From contig NZ_JAGIPH010000012.1 of NCBI RefSeq assembly GCF_017877135.1, forward strand, positions 1 through 64,000: a stretch of 64,000 nt of DNA, given 5' to 3'. A model generated the notes under the pieces. The model was not told where the DNA came from, did no database searches, and saw nothing but the letters and a program-made list of their open reading frames with translations. The position numbers and the translations under genes are program-made. Source of the stretch: Neorhizobium galegae. Its GTDB lineage: Bacteria; Pseudomonadota; Alphaproteobacteria; Rhizobiales; Rhizobiaceae. Below are positions 33,999 to 43,208 of the stretch, one piece after another. The first letter of the stretch is position 1, and each line of letters begins with the position of its first letter.

Positions 33999-36278
33999 AT
34001 GAGCAGACCGACACGTATCGCCTTCATTGGCAACTCTCTTCCGCGCCAATGCGGCATTGCAACCTTCACCGGCGATCTTTCCCAAGCGCTGATCGACGCG
34101 GGCGAACCCGTAGAGACGAGCATCGTCGCTGTGACGGATGCCAGGCAAAGCTACGCCTATCCGAGCGACGTGATCTTCGAGATCCGTGAGGAGGAAGTCG
34201 AAGACTATGTGACGGCCGCGCGGATCTTAAATGAAGGTCGGTTCGATGTGGTTTCGCTGCAGCACGAATTCGGCATCTTTGGCGGTCCGGACGGCGAACA
34301 TATTCTGACGATGCTAGAAACCCTGCGCATTCCACTCGTCACCACCTGCCACACCATCCTCGCCGAACCGACACCGTCTCAGCACCGCGTGTTGCAGAAG
34401 GTCGCTGCTCATTCCAGCCGCGTCGTCGTCATGGCGGAGAAGGGACGCGCTCTTTTGACGGAAATCTATGGCGTCGCCCCCCAGAAGATTGACGTCATCG
34501 CCCATGGCATACCCGACCGACCCTTTCACGATCCGGATCTGGCCAAAGTCGAGCGTGGTTATGCCGGACGCCCGGTCATCCTGACCTTTGGCCTCCTTTC
34601 GCCCAACAAGGGCATCGAGGTGGTCATCGACGCTATGCCAGACATTCTGAACGAGAGCCCCGAGGCTTTGTACATCGTCCTTGGTGCCACGCATCCGACG
34701 CTTCTGCGCCAGCAGGGCGATGCCTATCGCGACAGTTTGCGCCAGCGCACCGAGCGGCTGGGCGTCGATCATGCCGTCCAATTTCTTAATGACTTCGTTG
34801 ATTTGCCGACGCTTCTCGACTTCATTGCCATGTGTGACGTCTATGTGACGCCCTATCTGGATGAAGCGCAAATGACCTCGGGCACGCTCTCCTATAGTTT
34901 TGGAATGGGAAGCGCAGTGGTCTCTACGCCTTATTGGCACGCCTGCGATCTCTTAGGCGACGGCCGAGGCATTTTGGTTCCTTTCGGCGACGCATCGGCC
35001 ACGGGCAAGGCAATCTCTACCTTGCTCGGCGATGACGAGGCCCGCATGGCCATGCGTAGGCGGGCCTACGAGACCGGCCGCGCGATGATCTGGTCGCATG
35101 TCGTCACGCTTTACCTCGGCAGCATGGCGAAGGCACGAACGGCTTTTCGGCCGAAGTTCGTCAGCGACCTTATCTCCGTGCGTATGAAGCGCCCACCGCA
35201 GCAGACGGCTTCGAAGCTCGGCCATCTGCACACGATGTGCGACGACACAGGCATCATCCAGCATGCGGTGTTCTCCGTGCCGGACAGGTCGCATGGCTAC
35301 TGCGTCGACGACAATGCGCGGGCTCTGCTTCTGTCCTCGCTCCTGTCGGCAGTCGGCGAAATCGGGATCGCGGACCGGATGACAGCCTCCTTCGCAGCCT
35401 TCGTCGAACACGCCTGGAACCCCGACACCGGCCGCTTTAGAAACTTCATGAGCTACGACCGCCGCTGGCTCGAAGACGAAGGCTCCGAAGATAGTCATGG
35501 GCGAACCCTCTGGGCGCTCGGGGCCTGCGCCCTGTCCGATACCGATGCACCGCGCCGTCGATGGGCAAGTGCCCTTTTCGCCCGGGCGATGTCCGTCACG
35601 CTCGACTTTCGTTCCCCGCGCGCCCGGGCCTTCACGCTTCTCGGCCTCAACGACTACTGTGTGGCCAACCCGCAAGATTCGCGCGCTCGGATGCTGCGCA
35701 TACGGCACGCCGAAAATCTGATGGACCTGGAACGACGTGTGTCGAAGGTTGGGCGCCGCTGGTTTGAGGAGGGGCTGTCCTATGAAAATGCCCGCCTGAG
35801 CCAGGCTTTGATCATGACGGGCCTTTCCACCAAAGTGTCTTCCTTCGTCGAGACAGGTGTCGCGACCCTTGAATGGCTGATGACCCAGCAGACGAGCGAT
35901 AAAGGCCATTTCCGCGCCATTGGAACGGACGGCTTCTTTGATATTGGCCAACCGCCGAAGCTCTTCGACCAACAGCCGGTCGAGGCGACGGCCACCGTGG
36001 CCGCCTGTCTTGCTGCCTATGAGGCGACCTCGGACAAAAGGTGGATAGAGGCTGCCAACCGGGCGTTCGACTGGTTTACCGGCAGCAATGACCACGGCGT
36101 CTCGCTGGTCGACCCCGAGACCGGCAGTTGCCGCGACGGCCTTCATGTGGATCGCCCCAACGAGAACCGGGGGGCCGAATCCGTGCTCTGTTACCTGATT
36201 TCCTGCGTCGAGATCGGGCGTGCCAACCAGATGCTGCGCCCGATACCCCCAAGGGTCGGCGTCAGGCAATTGTCATGA
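33999..36278 (+). CDS. Two-domain glycosyltransferase (GT4-like + alpha-toroid)
   Basis: 759 residues. The N-terminal half (about 1-400) is a GT-B glycosyltransferase family 4 domain: IAFIGNSLPRQCGIATFTGD, SLQHEFGIFGG, and FGLLSPNKGIEVVIDAMPDI. The C-terminal half (about 420-750) looks like an (alpha/alpha) toroid with repeats such as GYCVDDNARALLL, LGACALSD and TVAACLAAYEAT. ATG 33999 was preferred because MSRPTRIAFIGN is the family start; an upstream frame to 33897 is less likely. The gene overlaps the phosphorylase gene by four bases and probably builds or trims a mannose-type glycan. Confidence 0.82.
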   Translation: MSRPTRIAFIGNSLPRQCGIATFTGDLSQALIDAGEPVETSIVAVTDARQSYAYPSDVIFEIREEEVEDYVTAARILNEGRFDVVSLQHEFGIFGGPDGEHILTMLETLRIPLVTTCHTILAEPTPSQHRVLQKVAAHSSRVVVMAEKGRALLTEIYGVAPQKIDVIAHGIPDRPFHDPDLAKVERGYAGRPVILTFGLLSPNKGIEVVIDAMPDILNESPEALYIVLGATHPTLLRQQGDAYRDSLRQRTERLGVDHAVQFLNDFVDLPTLLDFIAMCDVYVTPYLDEAQMTSGTLSYSFGMGSAVVSTPYWHACDLLGDGRGILVPFGDASATGKAISTLLGDDEARMAMRRRAYETGRAMIWSHVVTLYLGSMAKARTAFRPKFVSDLISVRMKRPPQQTASKLGHLHTMCDDTGIIQHAVFSVPDRSHGYCVDDNARALLLSSLLSAVGEIGIADRMTASFAAFVEHAWNPDTGRFRNFMSYDRRWLEDEGSEDSHGRTLWALGACALSDTDAPRRRWASALFARAMSVTLDFRSPRARAFTLLGLNDYCVANPQDSRARMLRIRHAENLMDLERRVSKVGRRWFEEGLSYENARLSQALIMTGLSTKVSSFVETGVATLEWLMTQQTSDKGHFRAIGTDGFFDIGQPPKLFDQQPVEATATVAACLAAYEATSDKRWIEAANRAFDWFTGSNDHGVSLVDPETGSCRDGLHVDRPNENRGAESVLCYLISCVEIGRANQMLRPIPPRVGVRQLS

Positions 36279-37630
36279 ACCACCCCACCCACCGCAAAAA
36301 CTCCGAAAGACCAGCATTGCCCCAGTCCAGCCTCCTCAACCGGCAGGCCCTCTATCTGAAGCCGGATCCGACACGGGTCATCGTGCGCCCTTTCAAGCCA
36401 TCGACCGAACCTCGGCATCTGAAGCCGCGCGATAAAACCCGGGCGAATGACATCGTCGATCGCGTTCTGTCTCTGGACCCGGCCTCGACCGCCAATCAGT
36501 TGCGCGACATCCTCGCAAATTTCGAGGGCCGGCATCGCAATCTGTTGAGACAGTTCGAGTTGCGGGCGGATGCGATGGAAGATGCATTTATCCACCATCA
36601 ACAGTTTAGCCAGCAGCAGAGGCAGTTGGTCGGGGCATACTTCATGAACGAATATTCCTTCGAGTCCGCCGCTCTGTTCAACCCGAGCATCGTGCCACAT
36701 CCTGACCAGTCCGGTATTGGTGAGGGAAGCCGGAGAGTGATCCTCAGTCTGAGGGCTGTAGGCGAAGGACATATCTCCTCGCTTACCTTCCGCTCTGGCG
36801 TGATCGATCCCGAAGGGGCCGTCACCATCGATGCGCCGATGCAACTGGCGGGTCTGCCGGACATCCATACAAGTGACGGCCTGGCGCCCGCCGGCTGCAT
36901 CGCAATCAGTTTCAAGGACGAGAGCGATCTCAGCGAGCGGGTCATCTTTCCGGTGACAGAGGCGCAATCGAACGGCATCGAGGATGCCCGCTTCGTCGCG
37001 TTCGAGGATCAAGGCAAGACGATCTATTTCGCCACCTATACCGCCTATAGCGGTTTTTCGATCCGCTCGGAGCTCCTGGAAACGGCCGATTTTCTCAACT
37101 TCACCTTGACGCCGCTGCACGGGCCTGCCGCCCGCAACAAGGGCATGGCGCTCTTTCCCCGCCGCATTAACGGCCGTTATGCCATGATCGCTCGCCAGGA
37201 CAGCGAAAACCTGTTCCTGCTCTATTCCGACGATCTGCATCATTGGGATGAGGGACACCTCCTGCTAAAGCCGGAATTCGCCTGGCAGTTCGTCCAGATC
37301 GGCAATTGTGGCTCGCCCGTTGAAATTGACGAAGGGTGGCTGCTGTTCACCCACGGCGTAGGACCAATGCGGCGCTACGCAATTGGGGTAACCCTCCTCG
37401 ACAAGCACGACCCAAGCATCATCCTATCGCGCACTGTCGAACCGCTGTTGCAGCCGGAGCCGACGGAGCGGGAAGGCTATGTCCCGAACGTCGTCTACTC
37501 TTGCGGTGCCATGCGGCATGGCGATCTGATCGCCCTGCCATATGCGGTCTCGGACACCTATTCCAACTTCACCACGATGAAGATCAGCAGGCTTCTAGAA
37601 ACGATGCAGCCCACCGGGACAGCCTTGTGA
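36275..37630 (+). CDS. GH130-like beta-mannoside phosphorylase
   Basis: A 451-residue five-bladed beta-propeller protein of glycoside hydrolase family 130. ALFNPSIVPH, GIEDARFVAFED (with the catalytic Asp region), NKGMALFPRRINGRYAMI, QIGNCGSPVEIDEGW and GYVPNVVYSCG are family blocks. GH130 enzymes phosphorolyse or hydrolyse beta-1,2-, beta-1,3- or beta-1,4-mannosides. The N-terminal extension (about 1-120, helical) is longer than in the core family. It is coupled to the glycosyltransferase gene. Confidence 0.85.
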   Translation: MNHPTHRKNSERPALPQSSLLNRQALYLKPDPTRVIVRPFKPSTEPRHLKPRDKTRANDIVDRVLSLDPASTANQLRDILANFEGRHRNLLRQFELRADAMEDAFIHHQQFSQQQRQLVGAYFMNEYSFESAALFNPSIVPHPDQSGIGEGSRRVILSLRAVGEGHISSLTFRSGVIDPEGAVTIDAPMQLAGLPDIHTSDGLAPAGCIAISFKDESDLSERVIFPVTEAQSNGIEDARFVAFEDQGKTIYFATYTAYSGFSIRSELLETADFLNFTLTPLHGPAARNKGMALFPRRINGRYAMIARQDSENLFLLYSDDLHHWDEGHLLLKPEFAWQFVQIGNCGSPVEIDEGWLLFTHGVGPMRRYAIGVTLLDKHDPSIILSRTVEPLLQPEPTEREGYVPNVVYSCGAMRHGDLIALPYAVSDTYSNFTTMKISRLLETMQPTGTAL

Positions 37631-37670
37631 ATGCGCAGGGCAGGTGGGTCATGTCATTGCGCGTCCGCCA

Positions 37671-37970
37671 ATGAGCGTCCAGCAATTGAAACGCGTCTTC
37701 CTCGATGACATTCTGCCCACCTGGAGCAATTCCGGTTTCGACGGGAGCTGCGTCCAATTCGTCGAATATCTGCAACTGGATGGATCGTCTCAGAAGGCAG
37801 GTGAGGTCCGGACCCGAACCGTGGCCCGCCAGATCTATGTTCACGCCCATGCCGCCCACCTCGGTGTTGCCCCCTCAGCGTCGCTCGACTTGGCCGAACG
37901 GGCTTTCGCCAACCTGCACCACGTCGCCTGGGTGAGCGGGAAGCGCGGCGGCACGACCGTCTGGACTTGA
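37671..37970 (+). pseudogene. AGE-family epimerase/isomerase, N-terminal fragment
   Basis: About 99 residues from ATG 37671 (MSVQQLKRVFLDDILPTW). The region GEVRTRTVARQIYVHAHAAH matches the N-terminal block of N-acylglucosamine 2-epimerase / mannose isomerase proteins (RRTRVQARQ-Y-x-A). Full-length relatives have roughly 350-400 residues; this one stops at 37970, and I see no continuation in any frame. It is most likely a gene cut short, possibly when the nearby recombinase element arrived. Confidence 0.65.
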
Positions 37971-38317
37971 ACGGCGCACCCATGGGCAGAACGATCCCAG
38001 CCAGCTCGCTCTATCATCTTTGGACGGCGATTGCGGCTTCGACCGGGGATTCCGGTTAACCTGCTCCACCTTAAACGCAGAATTGCTGAACAGCAGGAGG
38101 TGTGGTCTGGCTTCCAGAGTCTGGAGGGGGCGAGTTCAACCCTGACGACCAAGAACCCTTTTGCCAGCTTTAGGCTGAGCTCGACCAAGCCGCCAGACTT
38201 TTACATGTCGGTCCGGCTTGCGGCACCTCAACTTCAGACAGTCGGCTTCCGGCCCCGTCATCTAATTGTAACGTGCGCGTTCTCCCTGTGGCCAATGGTG
38301 GCCAGAGGAGAACTGAA
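37971..38317. other. Intergenic region before the recombinase gene
   Basis: About 350 bases with no supported gene. It contains GACAGTCGGCTTCCG near 38238, a 15-base string shared with the region near 32522 and similar to one near 40204. No clear core att site is visible. Confidence 0.35.
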
Positions 38318-38950
38318 ATGGGTATCTCACAATATGATCCTGCTGCACTGGGTCGGCCGGCTTGGAACGCGGGTAAACAAGTTGGTATCAAAAAGCCCCT
38401 GAAGCAGCACCAGATCTGGGCAGTCCGCTTCTTCCTCGACCGTGAAGGAAGGATGCGAGATCGGGCGCTTTTCGATCTTGCCATCGACAGCAAGCTCCGC
38501 GGCTGCGATCTGGTAAAACTGAAAATCAGGACACTCGTCACCGGCCACGACATTCGAACTCGGGCGATGGTCGTCCAGCAGAAGACTAGACGACCAGTGC
38601 AGTTCGAAATTACGACCGAGGTCAGAGCTAGTCTGCTTGCCTGGCTGCAGCGAAGGGGAGGAACAGTCGATGACTATGCCTTTCCCAGTCGCGTTGACTA
38701 CGCTGATCATCTCAGCACTCGGCAGTACCCCCGACTGGTTGATGAGTGGGTGACGGCGATCGGGCTTCGTCGGGAGGATTACGGTACGCATTCCCTACGG
38801 CGAACGAAGGCTGCCATGATCTACAAGGCCACTGGCAATCTTCGAGCGATCCAGATCCTGCTTGGGCATACCAAGATCGAGAACACAGTCAGGTATCTCG
38901 GCGTCGACATTGAGGATGCGCTAGAACTGGCCGAACGGAGCAAAATCTAA
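38318..38950 (+). CDS. Short tyrosine recombinase/integrase
   Basis: 210 residues, a compact phage-integrase-family catalytic protein. RDRALFDLAIDSKLRGCDL carries the first Arg box; QKTRRPVQFEI the lysine beta-hairpin; THSLRRTKAAMIYKATG the H-x-x-R box; LLGHTKIENTVRYLG the final H and catalytic Tyr. All active-site residues are present, so it may be active. ATG 38318 is preferred over an upstream frame at 38273. It stands at the end of the glycan cluster beside a truncated gene, as expected for a mobile element boundary. Confidence 0.87.
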   Translation: MGISQYDPAALGRPAWNAGKQVGIKKPLKQHQIWAVRFFLDREGRMRDRALFDLAIDSKLRGCDLVKLKIRTLVTGHDIRTRAMVVQQKTRRPVQFEITTEVRASLLAWLQRRGGTVDDYAFPSRVDYADHLSTRQYPRLVDEWVTAIGLRREDYGTHSLRRTKAAMIYKATGNLRAIQILLGHTKIENTVRYLGVDIEDALELAERSKI

Positions 38951-39257
38951 AAGGGGACGGCCCTGCATATCGCGGGGCCGCGCCCGATTCTTGCGTGAGC
39001 CTCTCGAAGCACTCGATCCGCTTTGCGCCTTCAATGTCGGTCGTAGCGCTCGTCATCTCCCGCGCCTGAAAGCGGACACGGCCTGGCGGCATGCCGTGCG
39101 GTAAGAAGCCGCAACTCTCAAGGAGAACGTTGATGCGGGGGGCATGACTTTGCGCCTGCAGCAGCTTAAGACGGCGGTGTCCCAGAACAAAGTTCCTTGT
39201 GATTCAACGCTGGGAAGCCGATCGCCAACCATCACTCGAAACCTGAAAGCTCACTAC

Positions 39258-40139
39258 ATGGACAACAGTCGACCGACGGCCAAGGCGGCGGCGTGGATGG
39301 TGGCATCTGTGTTGTTGATACTGCTCATGTCCGTTTCGGGTCGAATTATTACCCGCGAGCTTGACGTTTTCCAGGCAATGGAAATGCGTTCCGTCATCGC
39401 CCTTTTTCTGCTGTTGCCGTTGGTTTATCGAGAGGGCGGAATCCGGGCAATGCAAACCAGGATTCTGCCCAGGCACATCGGCCGCAACGTTGCCCACTAT
39501 GTGGGCCAATATGCCTGGTTGATGGGACTGACGCTAATTCCATTGGCCCAGCTCATTTCGATAGAATTTACAGCGCCCATCTGGGCTGCCTTTCTGGCTG
39601 CGATATTCCTGAATGAGCAGCTTACATGGCGGAAGGGAGTCGTAATCCTTTTTGGTCTAGCGGGCGTCGCACTAATTGTGCGTCCGGGCGTAGCCCCTCT
39701 CAATCCGGGCCATTTGATAGCGCTTGGAGCGGCTGTCGCATTCGCAATCTCGTTCATCTCCACAAAGGCGCTGACGCGGTCCGACAGTGCCACAAAGATC
39801 ATTTTCTGGATGCTCGTGATCCAGTCGATCATCGGTATCGCTCCGGCACTGAATGTGTGGCTTTGGCCGTCGGCTTCAACATGGCCATGGATATTTCTGT
39901 TCGCGTTCGCCGGTTCATTTGCCCACTTTTGCATGGCAAAGGCGTTGGCCCTTGCAGAGGCTACAGTCGTGATGCCGATGGACTATCTGCGGGTGCCACT
40001 ATCAGCTTTAATCGGGTATCTCTTGTATGCCGAGGCCATAAATGGCTTCACCGCATTCGGCGCGGGTTTGATCGTGGTTGGCAATCTATTCAACCTGCAA
40101 CGACCTAATTCTAAGGAAATTGGACCGACACCGAGTTGA
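39258..40139 (+). CDS. DMT-superfamily (EamA) transporter
   Basis: 293 residues with about ten membrane segments in two EamA halves: the first ends around LTWRKGVVILFGLAGVALIV, the second around ALIGYLLYAEAINGF. Such proteins export metabolites or drugs in the inner membrane; substrate unknown. ATG 39258 (MDNSRPTAKAAAWM) starts just before the first helix; the frame upstream to 39144 lacks any membrane or family signal. Confidence 0.85.
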   Translation: MDNSRPTAKAAAWMVASVLLILLMSVSGRIITRELDVFQAMEMRSVIALFLLLPLVYREGGIRAMQTRILPRHIGRNVAHYVGQYAWLMGLTLIPLAQLISIEFTAPIWAAFLAAIFLNEQLTWRKGVVILFGLAGVALIVRPGVAPLNPGHLIALGAAVAFAISFISTKALTRSDSATKIIFWMLVIQSIIGIAPALNVWLWPSASTWPWIFLFAFAGSFAHFCMAKALALAEATVVMPMDYLRVPLSALIGYLLYAEAINGFTAFGAGLIVVGNLFNLQRPNSKEIGPTPS

Positions 40140-40330
40140 GCCCGGCTCAGACCTCGACCGAAAGAACTACGATGTCGACTTTACCCGCTGGGCGTCATAA
40201 AGCCGACAGTCGCCTCCCGGCCCCATATCAGCCATTCCCAAGGGAAAGTAGCTGCCCCGACACGGAAATTCAGCGACAAATGACGGAGTCGACGGTTCGA
40301 CTCTTTCCAAGGCGAGGCTATGACGGCTTT

Positions 40331-40380
40331 GCGCCTCCATCTCGGTCACCAAGGCAGTGACAGCGAGAACCCGAAAGCAG
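40331..40380 (+). repeat. Dispersed intergenic motif, copy C
   Basis: GCGCCTCCATCTCGGTCA, a 20-base spacer, then ACCCGAAAGCAG. It has the same length and end blocks as copy B at 32563-32612. Confidence 0.55.
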
Positions 40381-40671
40381 ACATCGCTTGAGCAGAGGTG
40401 ATACGCCGCAGATCGCCACATGCCTTCGGTTTAAATATCAGGCCACGGCTGTCTCGTCCTGTATGGACGTTGCGGGTGGCAAACTGCTCAAGTTCATCGC
40501 AGCGCTGTCGGCTGGGCAAGTGCCAGCGTATCACGTTGTCTCAAATACAGGACGTATGGGTAAAGCGGCGGATCAATAGCAGCCGTGACTATCATTAAAA
40601 AGGGCAAGCGCCGAAGTTGCGGCCTGTTGCCGGCACCATTCATGCGGTCTTAGACACAACAATTGCTGGTT

Positions 40672-40699
40672 ACCTAGACCGATGTATAGGTTCGGCTAG
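40672..40699. promoter_or_regulatory. Possible operator upstream of MFS/monooxygenase operon
   Basis: ACCTA-N10-TAGGT at 40672-40691, with an overlapping imperfect dyad CTAGACCGA...TTCGGCTAG through 40699. It is 75-100 bases before the MFS start, a plausible place for a repressor site. No regulator gene is adjacent. Confidence 0.35.
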
Positions 40700-40773
40700 A
40701 CATCCATTGAATGTGCCGAGAGCATCTCCGGATCTACCGTCTTTTTTATCAAAAGAGGTAACGGAGCCAGACA

Positions 40774-41997
40774 ATGGACACGATAACACCTGACTGCAGA
40801 GAAAGAGCGCCGGGTGCGGATCACATAAGCATCGGACGTGGCGCGCTGCTGGCCATGGCTATTGCCGGCGGCATCGCGGTGGCCAACATCTACTACAACC
40901 AGCCGATGCTCGGCATCATCGAGGCAGAGTTCCCTCACCAGCCCATAACGGGAATGGTGCCGACGGCGACGCAACTGGGCTATGCGCTCGGTCTTTTCCT
41001 GATGCTGCCGCTCGGAGACATCGTCAATCGCCGAAGCATGATCATCGGCCAGTTCGCGGGGCTGGCCGCGGCATTGGCGCTGGCCGCACTGGCGCCGTCT
41101 GCCTGGATGCTGGTTGCTGCCTCGGTCATCGTCGGAGCCTGTTCGACCGTTGCCCAGCAGATCGTTCCCTTTGCGGCCTCGCTGGCGGCGCCGGAAAAGC
41201 GTGGCGCCACGATCGGCACCGTGATGGCGGGGGTTCTGTCCGGCATCCTGTTCAGCCGAACCTTGTCAGGCTTCGTTGGTGAACATGCCGGCTGGCGGGA
41301 TATGTTCTGGATCGGCGTGCCGCTCGCCCTTTTGGGAGCGGGTCTGATGTTCGCGGTCCTGCCGCATCAGCGGCCGACCTCGACCTTGCGCTACCATCAG
41401 GCCATCCGCTCGCTTGCGGAACTCTGGAACCGGCATCCGGCGCTCAGGGCCGCTACGGTCATCCAGGCCTTCCTGTTTGCCTCCTTCACCGCCTTCTGGA
41501 CGATCCTGGCGCTCTATCTTGCCGGACCCAGCTTTCACCTGGGCGCGGATATCGCCGGCCTGTTCGGGATCGTCGGTGCAGTCGGGGTGTTTGCAGCACC
41601 GTTCGCCGGTCGCATTGCAGACCGCAAGGGTCCGCATTTTGTGGTCTGGCTCGGGGCAGCACTGACCATCGTCGCCTGGCTGATCTTCGGCCTCTGGGCA
41701 TCGGTCGTCTCCCTGGTCATCGGCGTGATCGTCCTGGACTTCGGCATCCAGAGTGCGCTGGTCTCCAACCAGCACATCGTCTATGCGCTCGACGCCAACG
41801 CCCGCAGCCGCCTCAATACGGTGTTCATGACCGGCATGTTTCTGGGCGGTGCGGCAGGCTCGGCGTTGGCCATGCTGGCATGGGGCAAGGGCGGCTGGCC
41901 GATGGTCAGCCTGCTCGGTATCCTCCTTGGCATGGCAGCCTTTACCGTCAAGTTCGCACATCATCGGCGGCATCAGCCCGCAGCGGCTGGGAAGTGA
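40774..41997 (+). CDS. MFS transporter (YnfM/AraJ-like)
   Basis: 407 residues, about twelve membrane helices. NIYYNQPMLGIIE in helix 1, GYALGLFLMLPLGDIVNRR with the loop 2-3 motif, and a second-half GRIADRKGP are typical of MFS proteins of the YnfM/NepI group. It is ten bases before the monooxygenase gene and probably co-transcribed, so its substrate may be that enzyme's aromatic substrate or product. Confidence 0.88.
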   Translation: MDTITPDCRERAPGADHISIGRGALLAMAIAGGIAVANIYYNQPMLGIIEAEFPHQPITGMVPTATQLGYALGLFLMLPLGDIVNRRSMIIGQFAGLAAALALAALAPSAWMLVAASVIVGACSTVAQQIVPFAASLAAPEKRGATIGTVMAGVLSGILFSRTLSGFVGEHAGWRDMFWIGVPLALLGAGLMFAVLPHQRPTSTLRYHQAIRSLAELWNRHPALRAATVIQAFLFASFTAFWTILALYLAGPSFHLGADIAGLFGIVGAVGVFAAPFAGRIADRKGPHFVVWLGAALTIVAWLIFGLWASVVSLVIGVIVLDFGIQSALVSNQHIVYALDANARSRLNTVFMTGMFLGGAAGSALAMLAWGKGGWPMVSLLGILLGMAAFTVKFAHHRRHQPAAAGK

Positions 41998-42007
41998 GGA
42001 GAAGACG

Positions 42008-43123
42008 ATGGAAAAGCTCCGTATCCGGATCGTCGGCGGGTCGCTTGCCGGTCTCTTTGCCGGGATCATGCTCCAGCAGGCCGGTCATGATGTTCGCATC
42101 TATGAGCGGTCAAGGATGGGCCTTGGCGGCCGGGGCGCCGGCCTGGTCGGTCAGAACGACCTGTTGCACATCCTTCGACGGATCGGCTGCGATGAGGTTG
42201 CGCGGGTCGGCGTGGTGGCCAGGGAACGCATCTATCTCAACCATGACGGCAGCATCGCCCAGACCGTCCGCACACCGCAGACCCAGATCTCCTGGGATGT
42301 GCTGTTCGAGACGGTCGCCGCCCGCATCGCACCGGGGAGCTACCTGCTGGGACAAGACGTCGTCGATGTGATCGACGGTGACAGCGGTGCAGAACTCGTC
42401 TTCGCCGATGGGACGCGCGAAAGCGCCAACCTGGTGATCGGTGCGGACGGACTTGGCTCCGTGGTGCGCGGCGCCGTCAACCCGACGGACCACCGGAACC
42501 GCTATTCCGGTTATGTCGCATGGCGCGGGTTAATCCCGGAAGGAGATCTGTCTGAGGCAGCGGCCCTGCTTCTTGACCGGTTTTCCTTCTATGTCCGGCC
42601 GGGCGTGCATGTGCTCGGTTATCTGGTTCCGGGATCACGCGGGGAAATGGACAAAGGCAATCGGCGCTATAACTGGGTCTGGTACCGCAAGGTTGCCGAC
42701 CGCGACCTGCCTGCCACCTTCACGGATACAAAACACCAGACCCATGCGTTTTCGCTCGCCCGTGGCGGTCTGTCGGAAGACCGGCTTCAGGGCCTGCGCG
42801 ACGATGCCCGCCAGGCCCTTCCGCCGCAGTTCGCGCTGGCGGTCGCCGCTGAGCCCAGCCCGTCGATCCAGGGCATATTCGACTATGAGGCACCGCGGAT
42901 GATCGGCCGGTCGGTCGTCCTGATCGGCGACGCAGCCTTTGTCGCGCGGCCGCACACGGCCATGGGTGTCTCGAAGGCCGCCGGCGACGTCATGGCCTTA
43001 AGCGACCACCTGGCACGGGCGGGTGATCTGGCCACGGCCCTGCAGCACTATGAAGCCGAACGTATAGAGGTCGGTCGCGAAATCGCCGCCTATGGCCGGA
43101 AACTGGGCGCATCGGCCCTCTGA
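42008..43123 (+). CDS. FAD-dependent aromatic-ring monooxygenase
   Basis: 371 residues, group A flavin hydroxylase. The dinucleotide loop RIVGGSLAGLFAGIMLQQAG, the DG motif VIGADGLGSVVRG and the GD motif VVLIGDAAFVARPHTAMGVS are present. The layout is similar to 2,6-dihydroxypyridine 3-monooxygenase and salicylate hydroxylase. It should hydroxylate a small aromatic compound using NAD(P)H and O2. A strong terminator follows 31 bases later. Confidence 0.85.
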   Translation: MEKLRIRIVGGSLAGLFAGIMLQQAGHDVRIYERSRMGLGGRGAGLVGQNDLLHILRRIGCDEVARVGVVARERIYLNHDGSIAQTVRTPQTQISWDVLFETVAARIAPGSYLLGQDVVDVIDGDSGAELVFADGTRESANLVIGADGLGSVVRGAVNPTDHRNRYSGYVAWRGLIPEGDLSEAAALLLDRFSFYVRPGVHVLGYLVPGSRGEMDKGNRRYNWVWYRKVADRDLPATFTDTKHQTHAFSLARGGLSEDRLQGLRDDARQALPPQFALAVAAEPSPSIQGIFDYEAPRMIGRSVVLIGDAAFVARPHTAMGVSKAAGDVMALSDHLARAGDLATALQHYEAERIEVGREIAAYGRKLGASAL

Positions 43124-43154
43124 AGACCGGCCGAACGGTGCCCTGTGTATGAAG

Positions 43155-43186
43155 AACAACCCGCAGGCATGTGCCTGCGGGTTGTT
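43155..43186 (+). terminator. Strong intrinsic terminator
   Basis: AACAACCCGCAGGCA pairs perfectly with TGCCTGCGGGTTGTT across a tiny loop: a GC-rich stem with A-rich and T-rich flanks on both sides, so it can serve both the monooxygenase transcript (+) and the convergent oxidoreductase transcript (-). Confidence 0.85.
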
Positions 43187-43208
43187 TGCGTCTCGGGTCG
43201 ATGATCCT

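Larger units (their letters stand above)
40140..40773. other. Intergenic region with repeat copy C and possible operator
   Basis: 634 bases without a convincing gene; short open frames look random. Copy C of the dispersed motif lies at 40331-40380, and a possible operator at 40672-40699 before the MFS gene. The string GACAGTCG-N-CT-N-CCGGCCCC near 40204 resembles sequence near 38238, which suggests that one longer repeat family is spread through these gaps. Confidence 0.4.

Noticed and set aside
34953..36269. 438-codon minus-strand frame across the glycosyltransferase
   Set aside because: Antisense to a clear GT4 protein; high-GC shadow.
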